DNA from: Brachionus rotundiformis
Taxonomy: Eukaryota; Rotifera; Eurotatoria; Ploima; Brachionidae
Direction: 5' to 3'
Assembly: GCA_016802295.1 (NCBI GenBank)
Contig: JAESIW010000200.1
Location: forward strand, 1,829,923-1,893,922
DNA: 64,000 bases
The translations under genes were made by a program, and so were the position numbers. The notes beneath the pieces are model-generated. The model had not been told where the DNA came from and searched no databases. It worked only from the letters and a program-made list of their open reading frames with translations. Each line of letters opens with the position of its first letter. The stretch's first letter is position 1. Shown one piece after another: positions 1 through 12,204 of this stretch.

Positions 1-1014
1 TTGATTAAATACTTTGTCCCGAATAAACAGGGTGAACTAAATAAAAAATATATTTTAACAATTGAACATAATACTAATATAAGGCTTTCTACAACATATC
101 ATACAACTACTTAATTTTTTATTAGCTTTAATTCCGTGCAAATGACATATTTCATCAAGTAAACTTGAGGCACTTTGCTCTAGTGATTAATTATTGGCGC
201 ACAATTGTTAAAATTAATTGTCCGTCGATACCGGTTAATGCCTTTAATTTTTTATTTCTACTTTCAATTGATTTTTATTAGGCACTTTAAGAATTGTTGT
301 CATAGTATCATAACGCGGGTCGTTATAAAATTCCTTTTAAAGTTTAAATTTTTCTCTTCTTGCTTCCATACGTAAGAATAAATGAGAAAATGACTTAGAT
401 AATAAAATTGTTTTGAATAGTTTGGTTTTAAATTAAATAAAAAATTTAATTACAATCCGATTATTTGTTTTAAATTATCAAAACAGGTGATTTTAGAATT
501 TTTTTAATTAGTACCCACTGTTGCTAAGAAAAATGATTTTGCAATTTAAAATAGTTAATTGTTTTTTTTTTCAAAATCTTGATTCTTTATTGATAAATTT
601 TTCAATTTTTAATTAGTTTTTTTGGAAAAAATCGGGTTAAAATCGATATAAATTACTATTAAAACTACAATCAAATTTTTAAAAATAAACTTATTAATTT
701 AGTTAATTGGTTAGCTAGTCTTGATTTAAAAACATTTCAATGTTTTTTTTCTTATTAACAAGCTTAAAGAAAACTAATAAATCTTTAAGAGTTGTTGATT
801 TTAATACTTAAAGGTAAATAAGAAGGTATAGCTTCATAGTCAAATGAACTTATGTTCAGAAAGATTTTTGATTGTTTTTCTTTTAAATGGTAAATCAAAA
901 AAATTTAAATCTCTACTAAAATTTAATGGAATTGTGTTTTAAATTTTGAATTTTTTTATTTTATAGATTGTCAACCAACAAAAGTAGTACCAAAATAAAA
1001 GAAAAATTCGACTA
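1..1014. other. AT-rich upstream region, no gene seen
   Basis: No convincing coding stretch on either strand. A T-rich tract ending in TTATAG at 961-966 looks like a splice acceptor 48 bases before the first ATG of the EF-hand gene, so the end of this stretch may hold a 5' UTR intron or a trans-splice acceptor. Nothing else could be recognised. Confidence 0.5.
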
Positions 1015-1910
1015 ATGATGGTAAGTCTTAATTCAAATAAAATAATTAAAAATTTCAAATATTCAAACTATTAACTAGCTATAAAGTCAGCTTAGGCTGT
1101 ATTGTATTTTTCAATTTTTTTTAATTAAATGGTTTTATTCTAATGACTATATTTTAATGATCTATTTAGAATTTGCTAAAAAATAATTTGAAAATTGCTG
1201 AATAATATTAATAAATAAATTCTTAAAATTTAAGAGCGATGAAGGTTTATCAAGTGTATTCAGTGAAAAGGACAAGGAAGGTAAGATAATTTTTTTAGAA
1301 AATGTTTTTTTGTTTTACTAAATACTTATGCTTTTCTCAGAATTGAAAAAAGCATTCAACAAGTATGACAAAAAAAGCTCTGGAAACATAAAACCAATGG
1401 AAATAGCCGATGTATTTCGTATGGCTGGTCAAAATCCTACCTTGGAAGAATGCAATTTGATGATAAATGAAGCCGAAGAGCCAGGTACTGGTATGCTCAT
1501 GTTCGAAGATTTGATTAAAATATGCGAAAAGTACTGGAAAAATTATGAAAACTACTCCGAAGAGTTGAAAGAAGCGTGTTTAGCGTTTGGTAAGTATAAA
1601 ATATTTTTGAACATTTTAAATTTAAAATTTTTCAAGATCGACAAGATGTTGGAATAATGGAATTCGAGGAGGTAAAGCAAATTTTGATAAAATACGGTGA
1701 GCAAATGGATGAAAATGATTTAGAACTATTTCAGAACACTTTTGTTAACGAATCAGGAAAGATAATTGTTGATGGTAAGATCTTTATTATTGATTAAATT
1801 ACTGATTGATAGGGGATTTTTTAGACTTTATTAAACAACTAAATCCCATGGATACTGACAGTGGTAAGAAGAAAAAAGGTACAAAAAAGGGCTCAGGTAA
1901 AAAGAAATAA
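1015..1910 (+). CDS. Calmodulin-like EF-hand protein with Lys-rich tail (5 exons)
   Basis: Predicted 174-residue protein from exons 1015-1020, 1235-1280, 1341-1589, 1637-1774 and 1825-1910; phase closes at each GT..AG junction. The layout is that of calmodulin or troponin C, with two pairs of helix-loop-helix units. The loops are degraded: loop 1 (about residues 26-37) keeps Asp1, Gly6 and Glu12 but has Lys and Ser at the calcium positions; loop 3 starts DRQDVG and ends in Glu; loops 2 and 4 lack most acidic ligands. Few sites may therefore bind calcium. The C terminus is a run of Lys and Gly (GKKKKGTKKGSGKKK), not usual for calmodulin itself. Partner and location cannot be read from the sequence; axonemal or myosin light-chain-like roles are possible. 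The first exon contributes only Met-Met, so the start is less certain than the rest. Confidence 0.75.
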
Positions 1911-2959
1911 ATCCTAACTGATCGAATTTGTGTTGTTTAATTATTTTTTATTTACATAAATGATTTAAATAAAATAAATAGAGCGTTAGTAACCAGACTT
2001 TCTTGGTTATTGATTTTTAATTACAGTTAAAAGTTATTCACAATTAACTATAATTCAAATTGTGTAAATGACAAAATCTAAAATCTAATAAAAAATTAAT
2101 ATAAAGCTTCTTACGTATGTTAAATATATTTTTTGTTTCAAAATTTTTTTTAAGAAATACTATTTTTAAATTAATAAATAATTGAAAAATTAGTTTTAAC
2201 TGATTTTTATCTTAATAATTTTTAATTATTAAAAAAGTTAAAATACAGTTTTAAAACAAATATTTAAATAAATAACTATTTGATTTTGTTTTCTGTTTCG
2301 AACATTTCTCATAAATATTAAGTTGTTATTTACTTTATATATTTACATATTATAAGATTTAAAATAAAATTTTCTTTTGCTTCTGAAGCTTCAAAATTAA
2401 TAATTTAATAAGTATGATATTATTTGTATTTTAATTTAAATTAACAATTGTTCATTATTAAATACAGCTTAAAATTAATGTTATTTCTTAGTTATAATTT
2501 TAAACATATATGATTAGTCAATAGTTGCAAAATTGCTTATGAGTGTCAACAAGCTCCAGAAACAATAAGATATACAAAAAGACCATCGTTTTTAAAGAGA
2601 AAATTGGTGGTGTTTAATTCATTCAAATATTCTAACTAAATAATAAAAAAATAATAATTTTTTAATAATAAAATTATAAAATCGATTCTAAGAGAATTTT
2701 AAATGCTCAGTATTGAATTCTAAAATTTATTTCTTAATATTTACTTTACAAACTTGGTTTAATGTTTTTTATTATTAATTACCGATTTCAAAATTTTTTT
2801 CAAATAAAAAATAATTTATTTTTCAAAATTTGGTTAGATGAGATTGTTAGTCAATTAGCTAAATTTACTTAAATTAAATGTTGATACTTTTTTTTCTTAG
2901 CTTTCTTTTAATTTAATCGACCCTTTGATTATGCTTTCTTTACGCTTTATTAAATTAAT
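1911..2959. other. Convergent intergenic spacer
   Basis: About 1 kb of AT-rich DNA between the 3' ends of two convergent genes. AATAAA-type polyadenylation signals lie near 1968-1980 for the EF-hand gene. No coding island, RNA gene or repeat was recognised. Confidence 0.5.
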
Positions 2960-4213
2960 TTAATGAGCAACTAAAAAAATAATACCGATGATTAAGTTTA
3001 ATAGAATGTTTTTTTCAATATTTTTACTTCCATCCGCTGAGTTGGTTGATTTTCTACGCGGTTTAATTTCAAAGCTATAAAGTTCATTTTCTTTAGTGTC
3101 AATAAATCTAAATTTCATCAAATTCTTGTCAGCTTTGCCAAGCACAACGGCTCCTGAGCATGTTTCACAATTAATTTGCTGATCTTCGCCGCTTATCCAA
3201 AAATACTTTAAAATTTCCTCACTTATATTGTCTTTATTTAAAGGCTTATCAATGACAAAATTTGTTGCTCCTGAAACTAAAAATTCGACAGTATAATTTT
3301 GATAAGTGTCCGTAAAATGTTCCAAAGCATGCTCATGTCCTGTAAAGTAGCCATCAACCTTATTCCTATGCAAAACATCTCTTAGATTTTCAATCATGCA
3401 ACTGTTGGGACCAAGTTCCCCTATTGACCAAAGAGGATAATGACCAAGAACAATATAATAGTAGGCATCTGTTCCAGAAAATTTTTCTATTCTTTCGATC
3501 ACTCTTTGTAGGTATTCATTCATCTGGGCATCAGTTCCTTCATCACAAATTTTTTGCGTATCGATGATTACTGCTTTTATCAAAAGCTCTGAATTTAAGA
3601 CAATGTCCAAGTCATAAAGGTAGCTCGGCAAAATCCATCGTTTCGACTTCATGGTATACTCTATCTGAGCATAATGATCAGCTTCAAAAACACTACCTCT
3701 GTAATCATGATTACCTAGGATTTTTTTTATTTACTAGTGAGAGATAAACTTTCTGAATTTTTTTACCTAGAGAAAAAAACCATGGTGTATTGACCAAACT
3801 AGAATCGTTGAATACTTTTTCAAACGAATCCTCAAAGCGCTGATCCTCAACACTTTGAACTCCATCAAAATAGAAATTGTCGCCCATGGCAAACTGAAAA
3901 TGAGTGTCATGTTCCTTGGCTAATTTTGCCATAAGCATTGAAACATGTGAAAGAATATGGGTATAATAAGGTGGATCAGGTATCCCACCTTGATCAGCAA
4001 TCATGAAAAAATTCACTGATGCATCATTTATTTCAAGTGTGAGAGACTCTTTTAAACAATTTAAGTTTATAAATATACAAAAAGATTGAGTTTACCATTG
4101 CTTTTCATTGTCAATTTGGAATTTTTGAATTCCCTTATAAAAGGATATTCAAAATTTAAGCTAAAGTCGAATAAAATAACTAAAATAGTTAAATAAAACA
4201 ATATTTTCAGCAT
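2960..4213 (-). CDS. ACP5: Tartrate-resistant (purple) acid phosphatase, type 5-like
   Basis: Predicted 384 residues from exons 4096-4213, 3767-4048 and 2960-3714 (minus strand), all in phase. It hydrolyses phosphate monoesters at acid pH with a binuclear metal centre, in the lysosome or outside the cell. Metallophosphoesterase motifs appear in order: ADQGG (usually GDWGG), GDNFYFDGVQ, GNHDY, GHYPLWS and GHEHALEHF. The GNHDY motif is built across the second intron, which supports that junction. An N-terminal hydrophobic segment (MLKILFYLTILVILF) is a signal peptide. Length fits the family plus an extension: the last residues form a hydrophobic stretch (NILLNLIIGIIFLVAH) that the secreted mammalian enzyme lacks and that suggests a GPI anchor or membrane tail. 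Trp replaced by Gln in the first motif is a notable change. The gene converges on the EF-hand gene. Confidence 0.9.
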
Positions 4214-4998
4214 ATTTTTTGTTAGGTGTAAATTTTTGTATAAAACTTTTTAAATAAGTTTAAATAACAAAAATATTTTGATAAAAATTTATTACGTCTT
4301 AGATTAATTTGATGCTAGATTTCTTCTTATAATTCTCTAAATAATTGGATAAACATGAAAAAGTTTGATTAAGTGTAAAACTATAAGATTTTAAATTTAA
4401 GATAAAATATAATCTCATGATTAGCTATCCTTTTTGTAAAATAAATATAAAATAAAAAAAATAATTTAACAATAAAAACTTTTTTTACTTAACAAACGAA
4501 CTGATATTTTCAAAAGGCCATTGTTATATAAGTAGAAATTTCTTTTTTCGAAATTTTTTTGAAATAAAAAATAGTTTGCTTGTTAGTTTTTTTGTGAAAA
4601 TTAAATTTTGATTATGACTTTTTCTTCAAGATGTATAAAAAGATTTAATTATTCACATATAAAAAATTTTTAAAAAATTTGAACTAATTTTTAATAAAAT
4701 GCATTGTAATTTTTAATATCAATTAAAAAAAAAAGTGAAAACAAAACGCTTCGTAATTCTCTTCATAATCAAAATAAATTAAATTTTAAAATTTTCATAA
4801 GAAAATATTTATCTGTTAAAAAAAAACAACATAATTCTATTTTTAATTACACAAGACTTCACAATTAACTTTCCATAATTCGGCAATCTCATGTTTTTCC
4901 ATAAACTTTAAAGCTAAATATTCTGCATTTTAAATAATGACAAAGCAAAATTAAAATAAGATAAATAAAGCTCGAAATTTAAATCTTAAATAACTAAA
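4214..4998. other. Divergent intergenic region
   Basis: AT-rich spacer of 785 bases between the divergent starts of the acid phosphatase and carbonyl reductase genes. It must hold both promoters, but no specific element could be recognised and no ORF here looks coding. Confidence 0.5.
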
Positions 4999-5887
4999 AT
5001 GTCTAAAGTTGCTGTTGTTACTGGATCTAATAAAGGAATTGGCTTCGCCATAGTTAAAGGTCTAGCAAATAAATATCCTGGTATTGTTTATTTAACTGCT
5101 AGGAATGAAGAGTTGGGCCAAAAAGCTGTAAAAGACTTGGAATCTCAAGGCTTAAAAGTTGCATTTCACCAGCTTGATATCGATAACCAAGACAGTATTG
5201 ACAGATTTGCAAAATTTATTCAGGAAAAACATCAAGGCTTGGACTTGTTGGTAAATAATGCGGCTATAGCTTACAAAGTTGCCGATACAACACCATTCAT
5301 GGAACAAGCCAAAAATACTATTCGAATCAATTTTACTGGGACTTTAAATTTATGCAATGCCCTATTTCCTTTGCTAAGACCTCATGCTCGAGTAGTCAAT
5401 GTATCTAGCCGTGCTGGAATGCTTAATATTGTAAAAGATGAAAATTATAGAAATAAACTTATTAGTGATAATTTAAGTGTAGATGAATTAGTTGGCCTTA
5501 TGGCTCATTTTGTAGAGTAAAAAAATTTATCTATTTAGAAAAAGTATGATTAAATTTATTAATTTAAGACTCGCTCGATTAGGTAAAAATGAAAGTATTA
5601 GCAGGAGCGCTTATGGAATGTCTAAAGTTGGAGTAACTGCCTTGACCAGAATTCAGCAAAGACAATTTGATAAAGACTCGCGAAAAGATATAGTCATTAA
5701 TGCTGTTTGTCCAGGTTATGTTGCAACTGATATGAGTAGCCATAAAGGACCCTTAACTCCGGAGCAAGGTGCCGAAACTCCAATATTTCTTTCTCTTTTG
5801 GAAGAAAATTGGACAGGAGCTAAAGGTCTATTGTGGGCTGAGAAAAAGATAGTTGATTGGGGTGATCTTAAATGGTCATGGAAATAA
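4999..5887 (+). CDS. CBR1: Carbonyl reductase (NADPH), short-chain dehydrogenase
   Basis: Exons 4999-5516 and 5569-5887 give 278 residues, the usual size for this family; the intron is 52 bases and joins GA|A into Glu. The enzyme reduces carbonyl compounds with NADPH in the cytosol. The N terminus has the cofactor motif TGSNKGIG with the Asn-Lys pattern typical of CBR1-like members. The LDLLVNNAAIAY segment is the NNAG-type motif, Ser of NVSSRAG is the catalytic Ser, and YGMSK supplies the catalytic Tyr and Lys. The short insertion between Ser and Tyr (exon-junction region, LMAHFVE onward) matches monomeric carbonyl reductases rather than tetrameric SDRs. The protein appears complete. Substrate preference cannot be read. 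Confidence 0.92.
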
Positions 5888-7880
5888 AACCACTTCAAAA
5901 TGAATATATTTTTTTAAAAGAATTATAACAAATCAAAAAATTTATTTAAATAAAATTAATTTTTTTCCTTCGTTATTTTGTATTTTAAATAATAAAAATA
6001 TGAAGTCAACTTTTGTTTGAATTTTAAACTTAAATCTTCAACTATCTAGATATTTTAGCTAAACTAGATCTCAGTGAAAATTTATGAACAATTTGGAAAA
6101 GTAAATTGCTAAACACGAAAATAACGTCGGTTTTTTTCACATTCCAAGTCAATAAAAAATCTCATCGGAAGCTATTTCGCTTTCTTTAAATAATAATGTG
6201 ATAATTTTGAGTATAATTTTTTTTTAATTTTCACTGAACTTAAATACTGATATCAAATAAATCAATCTTAAATTTTTTTTCAGTATTTAATATGTATGCT
6301 AAAAAATATTCGATCTTACTATTTTAAAATCAAATATGTGAAAAAACGACTTTATTAGTTCTCATACACCAAATTTTCAATAAAATACCCCAAATTTATT
6401 AGAATAACACCAAAAACAAAATAAAAATATAAAATGACACTATTTTTTTCACATTATTACCTAATTTAATAGTAATACACCAAATTTATTATCGAAATTC
6501 AAGAGCCTGAAAAAACTAGCTAAAAAATTAGATGAAATTTAGAATTTTTTATTCCAAAATTCACAACGAGTGAAATACCAAATGAACAAAAATACAAAAA
6601 TTCATAAATTGTATCCTTTACTTTGATTAATTTTAGATAAAAAAATTAAAAATTCTATTAAAATTGATCTCTAAAATAAAAATTTGAAGCAGCTTTATTG
6701 ATTTTAAAATATTTTGAAAACTTTTTTAAAAAAATTAATGAATATAATACTTTTGGAAAAAATACATAAAAAAAGCCATTAAACTTGTCACTAGAACCAA
6801 AAATCGAGTGTACGAAGATCGACTTTCAATGGAGTTCAAGCTTCCAGGATCACCGTATAAGTCAGTTATATTATCAGATCTGTACAAAGCAATGAAAAAT
6901 AAAAAAAAATTAATTCTGCATCAGTAAAATAAAAAATTATTATGCGAGAGATGGGGTCTTGTTTTTATATAAAAAAAGACCAATTAATTATTATCCAAAT
7001 TTTAGTAGAATAAAAATTAAGTTTTAAATGATTTAAAAAAATTTATCTGTTTTTTTTTTGAAAAAATAGCTGTTTTTTTAATTTTTTGTGGTATTCGTCC
7101 TCTATGGTTGATAAAAATTTGAATACTAATTTGATTTATCATTTCATATAGAATTTTGTCCTGATGAATTTTCCAAAAGTTCTGATTAAAGAATTTAAAA
7201 AACTGAATATTTTTGTAAAAAAAATGAACAATTCGATAAATGATCATTTTGTGTAAATATATTCGATCAAGATTAAAATGAAATTTTTCACAAATACTAG
7301 ATATAATTTTAACTAACAATTAGTTTTTCTAAAATTCTTGATTTGGAGATGCATCTTATTATTTCTTTACCACATGGCTTTTGGTGATATTGATTAATGT
7401 TTATTTTTTTATGTATTTTTTAATCTTGATTAAAAAAGGTGAATTAATAGCCAATAAAAATAAATTATATTTTAAATGATTTCAAGATTTTTTATGATTT
7501 TAATATATATTTGTGAATTTTTTGTTTGTACTCATTTATAATTTCCAAAATTTGAAATATCTACTATTTTTAAAAGTAAAAATATATTTTTATTGAGCTT
7601 ATTTTTAATAATAAATTTGTAAAAGCATAAATAATTATAGGGTTATTTTTCTTAATAAAAATATGATTATCTTTATTTTGTTAGGAATATTTTTAATACT
7701 GCACTAATCAAGTCTTTTGCACGCGTCATAATATTCACCACATGAACATATATTAATTTGAATTCTAATCAAAATACTACACAAAATTTCAAACGATTTG
7801 AAAGACACGTCATATACATCTAATAATAAATTTAACCAAAATCAAAACTGTCTTTAATTTAAATTTAAATTTTGAACCAA
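5888..7880. other. Intergenic region with short repeats and one coding-like fragment
   Basis: Two kilobases of very AT-rich DNA. The motif ACACCAAATTTATTA recurs imperfectly around 6366, 6388, 6408 and 6477. A coding-like fragment at 6775-6927 is listed separately. An ORF on the minus strand at 7017-7319 is low-complexity Phe/Ile/Lys and is not accepted as a gene. Confidence 0.4.
6775..6927 (+). pseudogene. Orphan coding-like fragment, unrecognised
   Basis: An open frame of about 50 codons stands out from its surroundings by balanced amino-acid use and higher GC. It contains NRVYEDRLSMEF and KLPGSPYKSVILSDLYKAM, then runs into poly-Lys and a stop. There is no clear start codon upstream in frame, no matching neighbour exon was found, and the family was not recognised. 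It may be an exon of a gene I could not assemble or a piece of a decayed mobile element. Confidence 0.3.
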
Positions 7881-10800
7881 ATGGCTACGTACCAAGAGTT
7901 TATACAGCAAAATGAAGAACGGGATGGCGTACGCTTCAGCTGGAACATTTGGCCTTCCAACAAGCTCGAAGCAACTCGCCTAGTAGTTCCTATAGGTTGT
8001 TTGTACAATCCATTCAGAGAGAGGCCTGACCTGCCGCCTTTGCACTATGACCCTGTTGTATGCTCTCGTTCAACATGTAGGGCGATTCTGAACCCTTTTT
8101 GCCAAGTTGATTACCGAGCCAAAAGTTGGGCTTGTAACTTCTGCTTTCAAAGAAACAACTTTCCACCACAATATGCGGGAATGACCGAACAACAGCCCCC
8201 AGCTGAACTTATTTATCATTATTCAACAATAGAATATATTCTTCCCAAGGTTCAGTGTCATCCTCCTATTTTTTTGTTTGTCCTGGACACTTGTATGGAT
8301 GAAGAGGACCTTCAAGCGGTTAAAGAATCGCTTCAAATGTCTCTTAGCCTCTTGCCACCGAATGCTCTTGTTGGCCTAATTACTTATGGAAGAATGGTTC
8401 ATGTGCACGAATTGTACCAGCCTGAAGACTCGAATAATAACATTTCAAAAAGTTACGTCTTCAAGGGAACAAAAGATTTGACAGCTAAACAAATACAAGA
8501 AATGCTAGGTTTGAATAGACAGGTTCCTATAAACAAACCCGCTCATCCAAATCAACCTGGTCAACCACCTCAGCAGCAGCAATTCCTCCCACCTGGACAC
8601 AAATTTCTTCAATCAGTGTCTAACTGTGACATGATTTTAACAGACTTGTTAAATGAACTTCAGCGAGACCCTTGGCCAGTGCCGCAAGGCAAACGTCCAC
8701 TCAGATCAACTGGAGTTGCTCTATCGGTTGCTGTCGGCCTGTTAGAAGCGTTATATCCAAACTGTGCAGCAAGAATTATGACCTTTATGGGAGGCCCCTG
8801 TACCCAAGGTCCTGGCATGATTGCTGATGATGATCTGAAGTTTCCAATCCGTTCCCATCATGATATTGATAAAGATAACATAAAATACATGAAAAAAGCT
8901 ATTAAACACTATGAATCATTGGCCAATAGAGCGGCTGTTAATTCCCACATAGTGGACATTTATTCAGCTGATGTAAATCAAACTGGTCTGCATGAAATGA
9001 AGTATTTGTCCAACTATACTGGTGGTCATATGATTCTGGCTGATTCATTCAACACCTCATTGTTCAAGCAGTCGTTTCAGCGAGTTTTCTTGAAAGATTC
9101 AAACAATGATTTCCGAATGGGTTTTGGTAGTATGATCGATGTAAAGACATCAAGAGAACTTAAAGTCAGTGGAGCGATTGGAACTTGTGTTTCTTTGAAT
9201 AACAAAAACCAATATGTAAGCGAAACTGAGACTGGCATTGGTGGAACAAGTTCATGGCGTATAAGTGGAATTTATCCAAATACAACCATATCGTTCTTCT
9301 TTGATATTGTTTCACAGGTAAATTTCTGATTTATTTAATCTGAATATAGGAAGATATTATATTATTATTTATTCTTTTAAAAGGATTAGGATACTATATT
9401 TTAAAAGTCAATTTTGGTATGATATGATAACATTATCAGTTTCATTAAATGATATAATAAAAAATAAATAAAATTTTCTTAATTGTAAGTTAATAATTTT
9501 AAGATTACTACAATTTCAGGTTCCAAAAAGTGAAGAAGAAAAATCTTTTTTTCTCAAAAACAATTTTTTTTATATAGATGTTTTTTAATTACTGGAAATA
9601 ATTGGAAATCTGTTCCTTTAGTCACTTAGACGACAATTTAATTAGAAATTTAATATTTTGTTTTTTTTAAATGCTTTTTACCTAAGTTAATGATATTTTA
9701 TTCAATGAAATTGTAGGATCTCAGCTAAAAGCAAAAAAATAATAATTTCTATTTTTGTATCTTTTTTTTTATTTTTTATTATCCAACATTTAATTTCTAA
9801 AGCAGATATTTATTTTTTTTAAAGCGCTTAATTTGGGAACGTGCTATCTCCAAGTAGAAGACCTAAATGGCTTTTTGTATGATAATAATAATAATAATTG
9901 TAGGATCTGTATTGTAAATACTGTTATTTATACTGACACTCAAAAGCGTTACGTTATCAAATGTACTTTGGTAGACTTGCTTTTCAAAGACCTCCTTTTT
10001 AATGATTTTTTTGAAAATTTTTATTTTTTTAGCATCAATAGCATTCAATTATAAACTGCTCAATTTGTCTTGATAAGGATTTTTTCTAATAGAATCAATC
10101 AGATTTAATATCTGCTTTCAAATTAGGACTCCAGGTACCATCTACCTGCTCCGATCTAAAAAGTGATGTGTAAAGAGATGATGATGTTATTTTTTCCCAA
10201 ATAAGCATTTAAGATAATTTTTTTTCTTGGTATGGTTCTTGAAACAATTTCTTATCTGACTAGTATTCGAATACTAAAAAATAGCATTTATAATAATCTA
10301 GTAAAATAATAATTTTTTTGTTCTAAATTTTAAAAGCTTTTAAGCATTTTTCCATTTGTTCCAGCTTATGATCAAATCACAAAATTTTAATTAAAAAATA
10401 AAATATGATTGTTAGTATACAATTGTGATTTATCTATCTCTAGAACATTTTTTTATATATGCAAAATTATATATGGCACTTAGTTATGGTTAAACATGGT
10501 AAACACGAAAACCTGCTCCATCAATTAACTTAGAAAAAAAATTTAAATACTTTTTTGAGAATGATCAGTAAAATCTGATGATCAATTTTAATTTTACAAT
10601 TTTCTTAAAATTTATTTTGATTAACTTAATTTTTCAAAACTCATTATTTAAAAATTAATATTTATTTTAGCAAGGTGCACCAGCTCCTCAAGGCGGACGT
10701 GGCTATATCCAATTTACAAATAATTACCAACATGCTAATGGAACTCGACGAATTCGAGTCACTACTATTGCTAGAAAGTAAAAAATATAAGCATTTTTTA

Positions 10801-11731
10801 TAAGAATTTAAAATTTTTTAATTAAAGTATGATCGATGCAAATGCTAATATGAATCAAATTTCGTACAGTTTTGATCAAGAATGTGCTGCTATTTTAATG
10901 GCTAGAATAGCAATATTCCGTGCCGAGACAGATAATGGACATGATGTACTCAGATGGCTAGACAGAATGCTTATTAAACTTGTAAATATATTTTTTTGTT
11001 TTTTTTTTATATTTATTTGAATTATTTTTAAGTGTCAAAAATTTGGTATCTATGAAAAAGAAAATCCAAACACATTTGTACTGGCTGAAAACTTTTCACT
11101 TTATCCACAATTTATGTTTCACCTAAGAAGATCACAATTTTTACAAGTGTTTAACAACAGTCCTGACGAAACTGCTTACTACAGACATTATCTTTTAATT
11201 GAAGAACTCACTCAAAGTTTGATAATGATCCAGCCAATTTTGTATTCTTACTCTTTCAATGGCCCGCCTGAGCCAGTTCTTTTGGATAGTTCGAGCATAT
11301 TGGACGACAGAATTTTGCTCATGGACACATTTTTCCACATATTGATATACCGAGGAAAATCAGTAGCAGAGTGGTTCGCAATGGGATATCAAAATTTACC
11401 AGAACATGAGAATTTTAGACAACTTTTGCAGGCTCCAATTGATGATGCTCAAGAAATTTTGCAGTCGCGTTTCCCAATGCCTCGGTACATTGACACAGAA
11501 CATGAACACTCTCAGGTAATTAAATTGACTAATTATTTTTAGAATTTTTCAATTAATCTCTTATTTTAGTCACGGTTTTTGTTATCCAAAGTAAATCCAT
11601 CACAGACCCACAACAATTTGGCATATGGATACCAGCAAAATGTTGCTTCTTCACCAATATTAACAGATGATGTCAGTTTACAAGTGTTTATGGACCATTT
11701 AAAAAAGCTCTCTGTTTCACAATCAAGCTAA
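7881..11731 (+). CDS. SEC23: SEC23, COPII inner-coat GTPase-activating subunit
   Basis: Exons 7881-9317, 10671-10777, 10828-10981, 11033-11515 and 11570-11731 give 780 residues in phase, close to animal SEC23 (about 765). SEC23 pairs with SEC24 on ER membranes, activates the SAR1 GTPase and shapes COPII vesicles. The zinc-finger domain has its four Cys near residues 60-85 (CSRSTCRAIL, CNFC). The trunk (vWA-like) domain follows with VGLITYG, then the beta-barrel, the helical domain (QEAAAILMAR-type segment, FRAETDNGHDVLRWLDR) and the C-terminal gelsolin-like domain with PPEPVLLDSSSI, MDTFFHILIYRG and PMPRYIDTEH. A Pro/Gln-rich insertion (QPGQPPQQQQFLPPGH) lies in the trunk region. ATG at 7881 starts the conserved MATYQEFIQQNEERDGVRFSWN; a TTG nine bases upstream is not used. 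Intron 1 is unusually long. Confidence 0.97.
9318..10670 (+). other. Long SEC23 intron 1 (1353 bases)
   Basis: Donor GTAAAT follows CAG at 9315-9317 and acceptor TTTTAG ends at 10670. All other SEC23 introns are about 50 bases, so this one is some 25 times longer. It holds a GAT(AAT)n run near 9882-9899, a small ORF on each strand around 9833-10054 that look like chance readings, and a slightly GC-richer patch at 10120-10175. No gene or clear transposon end was recognised. Confidence 0.6.
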
Positions 11732-12204
11732 TTTATTTGTGTTCATTTTCCGAGTCTAATTATTTATAAAATTTTGAATATGACCGATACGATAAAATTT
11801 TAAAATATATTTAATTTTGTTTTTTAATAAATTTTGGACATTTTAGAAATAAAAAATACCTATAAAGTTGTTTAATTTTATTTTGAGTGGTCTTCCTATC
11901 ACAATAGCTGATTAGAAAATTAAAAAATATTACATTATCTTTTTTTTGGTTTATTTTTAATTATAGTAGATATTGAGATCAAAGCAATATCACAAAATTC
12001 AAATAGGAGCAATAGGATTCTTGAACCATTGGAAAAATCATTTTAAATTCAATTAAAACTTTATACAAGTTTTTTTTGCCAAACAAACATAAAGACAAAA
12101 TTATACCATTATAAATTCGAATTATTTCAAAATTTAAAGTATAGACGCTCCAGATTTTAGAGTAAAGAAAGATTATTTCTCGGAATTAGATCGAATATTC
12201 AGAC
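11732..12204. other. Intergenic spacer
   Basis: AT-rich spacer of 473 bases between SEC23 and the MICOS gene, both on the plus strand. AATAAA-type signals occur near 11827 and 11849. Nothing else recognised. Confidence 0.4.

Noticed and set aside
7017..7319. 100-codon ORF on the minus strand
   Set aside because: Phe/Ile/Lys low complexity expected from AT-rich DNA; no splice or start context.
7872..7880. TTG upstream of the SEC23 ATG as a start
   Set aside because: A eukaryotic gene with a proper ATG at 7881 that begins the conserved N terminus.
9833..10054. Overlapping small ORFs on both strands inside SEC23 intron 1
   Set aside because: They rest on an AAT repeat and on low-complexity codons; no sign of a nested gene.
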